11,425 nucleotides of DNA from DATJBC01 sp035515515 (GTDB lineage Bacteria > Actinomycetota > Acidimicrobiia > Acidimicrobiales > UBA8190), in the NCBI GenBank assembly GCA_035515515.1, contig DATJBC010000034.1, forward strand, positions 1 to 11,425, written 5' to 3'. This document shows positions 1-5,852 of the stretch, piece by piece. The translations under genes and the position numbers were made by a program. Every line of letters starts with the position of its first letter. Position 1 is the stretch's first letter. The notes beneath the pieces are model-generated. The model saw nothing but the letters and a program-made list of their open reading frames with translations, had not been told where the DNA came from and did not search any database.

Positions 1-292
1 ACCCGGTCACCGTGAGGACGCGCGCCACCCGGTCGAGGCTCCCCAGGGCGTGCTCCAGCACGGCCAGGGCGTTCAGGGCGCACACCTCGGCGGCGCGCGC
101 CCCTTCCTCGACGGTCACGTCCCGCCCGAGCGTGCCCACGCAGGTGAGCTCGCCCGCGATGCGGGGCAGCTGTCCCGAGGTGCGCGCCACGTCCCCGTGC
201 ACCACGACCGCGTCGAGCGGGTCGTGCGGCGGGTGGGGCCCGTAGAGGGTCAGCCCCAGCTCGGCCAGCCGTTGCGAGACGCGTCCCGGCAC
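1..292 (-). CDS. RidA-family (YjgF/YER057c/UK114) protein, 3' end missing
   Basis: Partial gene running off the left edge; 97 residues are visible. RidA-family proteins are small trimeric proteins; the best-known members hydrolyse reactive enamine/imine intermediates of amino-acid metabolism in the cytosol. The visible part fits the family well: RLAELGLTL near residues 8-16, TSGQLP at 38-43, VGTLGRDVTVEEG at 52-64, and the helix CALNALAVLEHALGSLDRV at 71-89 followed by the strand RVLTVTG. The C-terminal third, which carries the catalytic arginine of true RidA proteins, is outside the window, so enzymatic activity cannot be judged. The start is taken as GTG at 292, which puts the RLAELG motif at the usual distance from the N-terminus; the ATG at 300 is in another frame that soon stops. 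The gene begins 22 bases after the whiB stop, so it is probably cotranscribed with whiB. No strong ribosome binding site is visible. It resembles the subgroup with an N-terminal RLxELG motif rather than short RidA, but the subfamily is uncertain. Confidence 0.82.
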   Translation of the reverse strand, partial: MPGRVSQRLAELGLTLYGPHPPHDPLDAVVVHGDVARTSGQLPRIAGELTCVGTLGRDVTVEEGARAAEVCALNALAVLEHALGSLDRVARVLTVTG

Positions 293-314
293 GCCGGCAT
301 CGTAGGGGCCCCGC

Positions 315-557
315 TCAGGCCGACTTGCGCCTCTGGCGGTGGATCCGGCGCCGCTCGCGCTCGGTGGTCCCGCCCCATACGCCCTCCCGCTCGCGGTGGG
401 CCAGGGCGTGCTCCAGGCACGCCTGACGGACCGGGCACGTGGCGCAGATGGCCTTGGCCTCCTCGGCGTCCTCGTCGGACACCGGGTAGAAGACCTCGGG
501 GTCGATGCCCCGGCAGGCGGCTCGCTTGCGCCAAATGGCGATGGAGGGGGCGGTCAT
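315..557 (-). CDS. WhiB-family iron-sulfur transcriptional regulator
   Basis: An 80-residue Wbl protein. Family members bind a redox- or NO-sensitive [4Fe-4S] cluster and regulate transcription, usually through the principal sigma factor. The four cluster cysteines are C15, C38, C41 and C47 (CX22CX2CX5C). The GVWGG turn follows at about residues 59-63, and an arginine-rich tail (ERERRRIHRQRRK) probably contacts DNA. The stretch EAKAIC...CLEHALAHRERxGVWGG resembles the WhiB2/WhmD branch (cell division and septation), but there is no AT-hook and I do not assign a subtype. Start choice: GAGGAA at 572-567 lies 9 bases before the ATG at 557 but directly touches the in-frame GTG at 566, so the ATG is preferred over the three-residue-longer form. 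The upstream region 567-708 is much richer in A+T than the rest of the window and carries the presumed promoter. The ridA-like gene follows closely. Confidence 0.93.
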   Translation of the reverse strand: MTAPSIAIWRKRAACRGIDPEVFYPVSDEDAEEAKAICATCPVRQACLEHALAHREREGVWGGTTERERRRIHRQRRKSA

Positions 558-598
558 GGGGTTCACTTCCTCAAAGCACTCTGTGTGTTCGTCTTGTC

Positions 599-604
599 TC
601 TATA
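599..604 (-). promoter_or_regulatory. Possible -10 element for whiB
   Basis: TATAGA on the minus strand, about 40 bases before the whiB start, within the only clearly AT-richer leader in this arm (567-708). No convincing -35 hexamer lies 16-18 bases upstream (ACCGTC is the best there), so the promoter may depend on an activator. A short inverted repeat CCTG-N4-CAGG sits just upstream, near 629-640. This is suggestive only. Confidence 0.3.
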
Positions 605-700
605 TGTGGTTCTACTCCACCGACGGTCCTGTGACCAGGGACAATGGTGCCCGGGAAGGAAAATCAGCGGAACAGCCAGTATGGCGCACGCTCGGGAGCC

Positions 701-726
701 TGTAAAGAACCGCCTGTGGGGGCGGT
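701..726 (-). terminator. Intrinsic-terminator-like hairpin after the DUF3501 gene
   Basis: Read on the minus strand, ACCGCC and GGCGGT form a perfect 6-bp stem around a 6-base loop (709-726), followed directly by TCTTTA. This lies about 27 bases past the DUF3501 stop, where the perR-rubrerythrin-DUF3501 transcript should end and before the whiB promoter. The stem is short and the T run is interrupted, so efficiency is uncertain. Confidence 0.5.
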
Positions 727-753
727 GTCGCCCCGACGAGGTGAACCCCCAGG

Positions 754-1398
754 TCAGGGCCGCAGATCGCCGAGGAGCTCGGCCTTGGCCTCCGGGCCGA
801 GCAGGGCCCGGGCCTGGTAGTGGGGGTGATCCACCACCACGGCGGCCGGCTCGGCCGCGAACCGGGCCACCTGGGCCTCGTCGAAGGCGAAGCGCAGGTA
901 GTGGACCGAGGCGGTCACCTCCTCCCGGGTGAGGGCCTCGGCGTGCGCCTCCTCGGGCACGGCCCGCACCACCGCCACGCCCGCGCCGCCGGGGGGACCG
1001 TCCTCGCCGGCGGGCTCGGCCCCCACGTGGATGGACAGGGCGTGCTCGACGCCCACCAGCTTGGGCAGCCACTCCCGTAGCGCCTCCTCCCCCGACAGCT
1101 CGATGAACATGGTGGCCGACAGCTCACCGGGCTCGGGGATGAGCGGGTTGTAGGCGTCGAGCTCCTGCTGGATCTGCTCGTCGCTGACCATGTGCTCGGC
1201 GCGCGCCATCTCCTGGACCTGCGACCGCATCGTCTCGCGGTTCTCGAAGACGAGGGAGACGATGGGGCCCACCGCCACGCGGCGCCTGCTCTTCAAGGCG
1301 ATGACGGCGCGCCGGTACTCGGGGCGCCCCCGCTCGTAGGCGCGCAGGTCCTCGATGTCGCGCAGGGTCAGCTTGCGGGTGTGCACGGCGTCGTCCAC
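754..1398 (-). CDS. DUF3501 family protein
   Basis: A 214-residue protein recognised as DUF3501 from the N-terminal KLTLRDIEDLRAYE at about residues 9-22, the basic ALKSRRRVAVG at 34-44, VFENRETM at 50-57, and the signature around ELDAYNPLIPEPGELSATMF at about 79-98. The C-terminal half has a linker rich in G, P and A (about 127-140) and then a segment with HYLRF and VVVDHPHY. There is no signal peptide, no membrane segment and no cysteine, so it cannot hold its own Fe-S cluster through Cys. The biochemical function is unknown. In many bacteria DUF3501 genes lie beside rubrerythrin and a heterodisulfide-reductase-like Fe-S protein, suggesting a role in peroxide or redox stress; here the rubrerythrin gene is upstream, but no Fe-S partner is visible. 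The start is GTG at 1398, with GGAAGGA (1414-1408) 9 bases before it. It is the last gene of the perR operon and is followed by a hairpin. Confidence 0.88.
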   Translation of the reverse strand: MDDAVHTRKLTLRDIEDLRAYERGRPEYRRAVIALKSRRRVAVGPIVSLVFENRETMRSQVQEMARAEHMVSDEQIQQELDAYNPLIPEPGELSATMFIELSGEEALREWLPKLVGVEHALSIHVGAEPAGEDGPPGGAGVAVVRAVPEEAHAEALTREEVTASVHYLRFAFDEAQVARFAAEPAAVVVDHPHYQARALLGPEAKAELLGDLRP

Positions 1399-1445
1399 GG
1401 GTCGGTGTCCTTCCGGTCGCAGCGGCGCGGGCGCACGGGCTGGGC

Positions 1446-1521
1446 GGGACCCTGCGGGCCCCCGGCGCCGTTCGGCCGGGCCGGACCGCAGGGTCCCTGT
1501 GGGCCCCCGGCGCCGCCGGGG
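1446..1521. repeat. Nested inverted and direct repeats between the rubrerythrin and DUF3501 genes
   Basis: GGGACCCTGCGG (1446-1457) and CCGCAGGGTCCC (1486-1497) form a perfect 12-bp inverted repeat. It encloses a 6-bp inner stem, CCCGGC/GCCGGG (1461-1466 and 1475-1480). A 21-base direct repeat occurs at 1450-1470 and 1495-1515 with one mismatch, so the left arm recurs on the right. A further stem, CCCCGGC/GCCGGGG with a 3-base loop (1505-1521), starts 5 bases after the rubrerythrin stop in the direction of transcription. None is followed by a T run. The structures may stabilise, process or attenuate the mRNA between a highly needed and a less needed gene, or mark a dispersed repeat. Confidence 0.7.
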
Positions 1522-1526
1522 TGGCG

Positions 1527-1933
<407 letters not shown>

Positions 1934-1946
<13 letters not shown>

Positions 1947-2419
1947 GGTGCTCCCTTTCTCTTCTGGTGATCTGTCGTTCTCGACGTCGGCCGCCGGCAG
2001 TCGCGGCACAGGCCCCGGAACACGACCTCGGCCTCGCCCACGACGAAGCCCTCGTGGGCGCCCGCCGGCACGGTGAGGTCGCTGAAGTCGGCGTGCAGGT
2101 CGCGCACCTTGCCGCACGAGCGGCACACGAGGTGGTGGTGGGCGGCCTCCACGTTGGGGTCGAAGCGCGTCGTCCCCGTGCCCACGTCCAGGGCGAGGAT
2201 CTCGCCCATGGCCGCCAGCTCGTGCAGCGTCTGGTAGACGGTCTTCAACGAGATGGTCTCCATGGCGCCGCGCGCCACGGCGTGGATGGACTCCGCCGTA
2301 GGGTGGCTCTCGTCGCCGTGCAGGGCGCGGAAGATGCACTGCCGCTGGGCGGTGACCTTGCGGCCCTGGGCGCGAAACAGCGCCGTCAGCTCGTCGGGGG
2401 GACGCACGAGGGCCAGCAT
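1934..2419 (-). CDS. perR: Fur-family repressor of PerR type
   Basis: A 161-residue metal-dependent repressor with an N-terminal winged helix (about 1-85; recognition region ISLKTVYQTLHEL at 56-68) and a C-terminal dimerisation domain. Every regulatory-site ligand of Bacillus PerR has a counterpart: H39 (in HPTAE), D87 (in TRFD), H94, H96 and D107 (in CGKVRD). PerR oxidises at its histidines when Fe2+ meets H2O2. An aspartate at the last position, rather than the glutamate of iron-sensing Fur, favours peroxide sensing. Two CXXC pairs, C99/C102 and C138/C141, form the structural zinc site. The tail after C141 is about 20 residues, basic and probably disordered. It heads an operon with rubrerythrin and DUF3501, the expected targets. 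The ATG at 2419 has no clear ribosome binding site, and a 26-base inverted repeat ends 5 bases upstream, so autoregulation is likely. PerR rather than Fur is inferred from residues and context. Confidence 0.9.
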
Positions 2420-2424
2420 ATCAC

Positions 2425-2450
2425 CAACGATTGTTTGATGACAGTCGTTG
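2425..2450. promoter_or_regulatory. Inverted repeat, candidate operator in the perR/glpD divergent promoter
   Basis: CAACGATTGT, a 6-base spacer (TTGATG), then ACAGTCGTTG: two 10-base arms with 9 of 10 positions complementary. It is the only AT-richer stretch between the divergent genes and ends 5 bases before the perR start. On the minus strand it contains a -10-like AACAAT (2435-2430), so a bound repressor would block perR transcription. It is not a textbook 7-1-7 Fur/PerR box, so assignment to PerR is inference; it could equally control the rightward glpD operon. Confidence 0.6.
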
Positions 2451-2464
2451 TCGAAATGGTGGGG

Positions 2465-2497
2465 CGGCCGCCCGCCGCGGGGCCCGCGGGGCGGCCG
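2465..2497. repeat. GC-rich stem-loop in the glpD leader
   Basis: CGGCCGCCC (2465-2473) and GGGCGGCCG (2489-2497) are perfect 9-base inverted arms. Inside lies a second palindrome, CCGCGGG-G-CCCGCGG (2475-2489), offset by one base. A smaller hairpin, CCCCGG-TCCG-CCGGGG (2503-2516), follows. There is no T run. If transcribed as the glpD leader it would be a very stable RNA structure; in composition this extreme it may also have arisen by chance. Confidence 0.45.
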
Positions 2498-2541
2498 AGC
2501 GCCCCGGTCCGCCGGGGTGTGCCTGTGGCAGGCTGGGCCCG

Positions 2542-4296
2542 ATGCCGTCGGACACTGCCCCGTCCCCGTCGGCGCGGGGCAGCTTCGACCGTGCCGAGTC
2601 GCTGCGGCGCCTGGGCGAGGAGACCTTCGACGTGCTCGTGGTGGGGGGCGGGGTCACCGGGGCCGGCGTGGCCCTCGACGCCGCCGCCCGGGGCCTGCGC
2701 ACCGCCCTGGTGGAGCGCCACGACTTCGCCTCGGGGACGTCGTCGAAGTCCTCCAAGATGGTGCACGGCGGCATCCGCTACCTGCAGCAGCGCGACTTCC
2801 GCCTCGTCTACGAGGCCCTCCACGAGCGCCAGCGGCTGCTCGAGAACGCGCCGCACCTGGTGGCGCCGCTGCCCTTCCTCATCCCCCTCTTCGGACGGGA
2901 CGGGGCGGTCAACAAGGGGGTGGCCCGGGCCTACGCCACGGCCCTGACCCTCTACGACCTGACCGGGGGCCTGCGCATCGGCAAGCGCCACCGCCGCATC
3001 GACCGCGCCGAGGCCCTCGCCCATCTCCCCACGCTGCGCACCGACCGCCTGGTGGCCGGGTTCCTCTACTACGACGCCCGCGCCGACGACGCCCGGCTGA
3101 CGCTCACCCTGGCCCGCACGGCCGCCCTCGACTACGGCGCCGTGGTGGCCAACTACGCCGAGGTCGTGGAGCTGCTCACCGACCAGGGCGGGCAGGTGCG
3201 CGGGGCCCGGGTGCGCCCCGCCGTGCGCGGCGCGGGCGGCGACGTCCTCGAGGACGGGGCCGACCTCGAGGTGCGGGCCCGGGTGGTGGTGAACGCCACC
3301 GGGGTGTGGGCCGACGACGTGCGCGCCCTGGGCGAAGGGACGCACCCGCACTCGATCCGCCCCGCCAAGGGGATCCACGTCACCGTGCCGCGCGCCAGGC
3401 TGCCCGCCGACATCGCGGCGGTGATCCCCGTGCCCCGCGACCGCCGCTCGATCTTCGTGGTGCCCTGGGCCGACGGCGGCGACGTCTACCTGGGCACCAC
3501 CGACACCGATTGGGACGGCCCCCTCGACGACCCGGCCTGTCTCCCCGACGACGTCGACTACCTGCTGGGGGCGGCCAACAGCGTGGTCACCGAGCCCATC
3601 ACCCGGTCCGACGTGACGGGGGTGTGGGCCGGGCTGCGCCCGCTCTTGGCGCCCTCGCAGGGGCACCGGGTGAGCGCCCGCACCGCCGACCTGTCGCGCC
3701 GCCACACCGTGCGCACCAGCCCCGGCGGCATGGTGACGGTGACGGGGGGCAAGCTCACCACCTACCGCAAGATGGCCGAGGACACCATGGCGGTGGTGGT
3801 GCGCCTGCTCGGGGCGCACCTGCCCGACGGGGCCCGCCGCTGCCCCACGCGCCGCCTGCCCCTGCGGGGATCGGCCGGGCTCGAGGCCCTGCGGCGCCCG
3901 GCCGCCGGGGCCCGCTTCGGCCTCGACGACGACGTCCTGGCGGCCCTGGTGGCCCGCCACGGCGGGGAGACCCCCGCCGTGCTCGACCTGGCGGCGGGGC
4001 GCCGCGCCCTCCTCGAGCCGCTCGTGGAGGGCGTGCCCCAGCTGCGGGTGGAGGCGCTGTGGGCGGCGCGCCACGAGATGGCCGTGACGATCGACGACGT
4101 CCTCGCCCGCCGCACCCGGTGCGTGGTGCGCCGGGCGCGCGCCAGCGCCGAGGCCGCCGCCGAGGTGGGTGCGCTCCTGGCGCCGGAGTGGGGCCGCCAG
4201 GACGACGTGGTGGCGCGCGACGTGGCCGCCTTCGCCGAGCGGGCCCGGCGCGACCTGGCCCGGGCGGGGCTGGACAGCGTGCCGACCCAGCCCTGA
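2542..4296 (+). CDS. glpD: FAD-dependent glycerol-3-phosphate dehydrogenase (GlpD type)
   Basis: A 584-residue flavoprotein that oxidises sn-glycerol 3-phosphate to dihydroxyacetone phosphate and passes electrons to the quinone pool at the inner face of the membrane. The Rossmann FAD-binding motif GGGVTGAG is at 35-42, with E58 in the ribose-binding position. SSKMVHGGIRYL at 70-81 is the GlpD/GlpA signature. NATGVWADDV and GTTDTDW follow, and TVTGGKLTTYRKMAEDT (399-415) closes the FAD domain before an all-helical C-terminal domain of about 160 residues. The length matches actinobacterial GlpD2-type enzymes rather than the 501-residue E. coli protein. The start is the ATG at 2542, with a weak AGG 9 bases upstream. 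An in-frame TTG at 2431 would translate through the operator and stem-loop and is rejected. The next gene starts 8 bases after the stop, so this is the first gene of a three-gene operon. There is no transmembrane helix; membrane association would be peripheral. Confidence 0.95.
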   Translation: MPSDTAPSPSARGSFDRAESLRRLGEETFDVLVVGGGVTGAGVALDAAARGLRTALVERHDFASGTSSKSSKMVHGGIRYLQQRDFRLVYEALHERQRLLENAPHLVAPLPFLIPLFGRDGAVNKGVARAYATALTLYDLTGGLRIGKRHRRIDRAEALAHLPTLRTDRLVAGFLYYDARADDARLTLTLARTAALDYGAVVANYAEVVELLTDQGGQVRGARVRPAVRGAGGDVLEDGADLEVRARVVVNATGVWADDVRALGEGTHPHSIRPAKGIHVTVPRARLPADIAAVIPVPRDRRSIFVVPWADGGDVYLGTTDTDWDGPLDDPACLPDDVDYLLGAANSVVTEPITRSDVTGVWAGLRPLLAPSQGHRVSARTADLSRRHTVRTSPGGMVTVTGGKLTTYRKMAEDTMAVVVRLLGAHLPDGARRCPTRRLPLRGSAGLEALRRPAAGARFGLDDDVLAALVARHGGETPAVLDLAAGRRALLEPLVEGVPQLRVEALWAARHEMAVTIDDVLARRTRCVVRRARASAEAAAEVGALLAPEWGRQDDVVARDVAAFAERARRDLARAGLDSVPTQP

Positions 4297-4304
4297 GCGC
4301 GCCC

Positions 4305-5852
4305 GTGACCGAGCCCAGCGCGCCCACCGCCGTCGACGCCGACCCCGGCGCCGTGACCGACCGCATCCGCGCCCCGCGCGTGCCGGTGGGCGACGCGCTG
4401 CTCGCACGCCTGCGGGGGGTGTGCGCCCAGGTGGCCGTGGACGACGCCGCACGCGCCGACGCCGGCCGCGACTGGTGGCCCTTCGCCATCCGCTGGGCGA
4501 TGCGGGGGGCGGTGCCCGCCCGTCCCGCGGTGGTGGCCCGGCCGTCCGACGCCGCGCAGGTGGGCGCCGTGCTGGCCGCCTGCCACGACGCCCGGGTGCC
4601 GGTGACCGCCATGGCGGGGCGCTCGGGGGTGTGCGGGTCGAGCGTCCCCCTCTTCGGCGGGGTGGCCCTCGACATGTGCGGGCTGGACCGCCTGGTCGAC
4701 GTGGACACCACGTCGTTGTCGGCACGGGTGGGTCCCGGCGTCTTCGGCCCCGACCTCGAGGCCGCCCTGCACGCGCAGGGCACCACCCTGGGCCACTGGC
4801 CGCAGTCCATGGCCCTGTCCACGGTGGGCGGGTGGCTGGCGTGCCGGGGGGCGGGCCAGTACTCGACCCGCTACGGGAAGATCGAGGACATGGTGACCGG
4901 GCTCGAGGTGGCCATGGCCGACGGGCGCGTGGTGCGCACCGGCGGCACCGGGCCCCGCGCCGCGCTGGGCCCCGACCTCACCCAGGTGTTCGTGGGCTCC
5001 GAGGGCACCCTGGGCGTGATCACCGAGGCCCAGCTGCGGCTGCACCCGGCGCCCGCCCACGAGGCGCGCCAGGCGTGGTCCTTCGCCTCCTTCGCCCAGG
5101 GCCTCGAGGCCTGCCGGATGGTCCTGCGCCGGGGGGCGACGCCCGCGGTGCTGCGCCTCTACGACGGGGCGGAGTCGGTGCGCAACTTCGGGCTCCCCGA
5201 CCGCTGCGCGCTCGTCGTCCTCGACGAAGGCGACGAGCCGGTCGTGGGCGCGGCCATGGGCATCGTGGCCGAGGAGTGCCGGCGCGCCGGTGCCGAGGCG
5301 CTGGCCGACGAGGTGGTGGAGCGCTGGATGGCGCACCGCAACGACGTCTCGGCGCTCGCCCCCCTGTACCGGGCGGGCATCGTGGTCGACACCATCGAGA
5401 TCGCGGCGCGCTGGTCGGCGCTCCCCGCCCTCTACGACGCCGGCGTGGCCGCGCTGGGCGCCCTGGAGGGCACGCTGGTCGCCTCGGCGCACCAGTCGCA
5501 CGCCTACGTCGACGGCGCCTGCCTCTACTTCACCTTCGCGGGACGCGTGCCCGAGGCGGAGGGCGCCGACACCGCCGCCGCGCCCGGCGGGGCGGGGCCC
5601 GGCGCTGACGCCTGGGCCGAGTCCTATTACACCGCCGCCTGGGACACGGTCATGGAGGTGGTGCGGGCGCACGGCGGGGCCCTCAGCCACCACCACGGGG
5701 TGGGCCTCAACCGGGGCCGCTTCATGGCCGGCGCCCTGGGCGGGGCGTTCGACGTGCTCGTGGCGCTCAAGGACGCCCTCGATCCGCGCGGCATCCTCAA
5801 CCCCGGCAAGCTGGGGCTGCCGTCGCCCTTCGGCGAGGTGGCGTGGCCGTGA
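4305..5852 (+). CDS. FAD-binding oxidase, alkyldihydroxyacetonephosphate synthase-like
   Basis: A 515-residue VAO/PCMH-fold flavoprotein. The FAD-binding domain begins near residue 74 (RPAVVARPSD), with GGWLACRGAGQYSTRYGKIE at 175-194 and GSEGTLGVITEA at 231-242, both close to alkyldihydroxyacetonephosphate synthase (AGPS). The C-terminal domain keeps SHAYVDGACLYFTF, the catalytic triple-histidine motif SHHHGVG (S461, H462-H464) and the terminal LDPRGILNPGKL. AGPS swaps the acyl chain of acyl-DHAP for a fatty alcohol, making the ether bond of ether lipids; bacterial relatives of this group also include oxidases of hydroxy acids, so the substrate is not proven. Actinobacteria often have such a gene near glpD (Rv2251 near glpD1 in M. 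tuberculosis is a comparable case from memory). The start is GTG at 4305, 8 bases after the glpD stop, with no obvious ribosome binding site. It overlaps the following kinase by 4 bases. There is no signal peptide. Confidence 0.88.
   Translation: MTEPSAPTAVDADPGAVTDRIRAPRVPVGDALLARLRGVCAQVAVDDAARADAGRDWWPFAIRWAMRGAVPARPAVVARPSDAAQVGAVLAACHDARVPVTAMAGRSGVCGSSVPLFGGVALDMCGLDRLVDVDTTSLSARVGPGVFGPDLEAALHAQGTTLGHWPQSMALSTVGGWLACRGAGQYSTRYGKIEDMVTGLEVAMADGRVVRTGGTGPRAALGPDLTQVFVGSEGTLGVITEAQLRLHPAPAHEARQAWSFASFAQGLEACRMVLRRGATPAVLRLYDGAESVRNFGLPDRCALVVLDEGDEPVVGAAMGIVAEECRRAGAEALADEVVERWMAHRNDVSALAPLYRAGIVVDTIEIAARWSALPALYDAGVAALGALEGTLVASAHQSHAYVDGACLYFTFAGRVPEAEGADTAAAPGGAGPGADAWAESYYTAAWDTVMEVVRAHGGALSHHHGVGLNRGRFMAGALGGAFDVLVALKDALDPRGILNPGKLGLPSPFGEVAWP

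Noticed and set aside
298..300. ATG as the start of the ridA-like gene
   Set aside because: It opens a frame that stops after about 17 codons; the RidA motifs are in the frame of the GTG at 290-292.
558..566. GTG at 566 as the whiB start
   Set aside because: The ribosome binding site GAGGAA would touch the start codon directly; the ATG at 557 has a 9-base spacing.
1947..2339. Extended rubrerythrin open frame upstream of the GTG at 1946
   Set aside because: The added residues are an out-of-frame reading of perR. The real start has a ribosome binding site, and E20/E53/H56 then fall at the canonical positions.
2431..2541. N-terminal extension of GlpD from an in-frame TTG
   Set aside because: It would translate the inverted repeat and the stem-loop, the added residues match nothing in GlpD, and the ATG at 2542 gives the normal family length.
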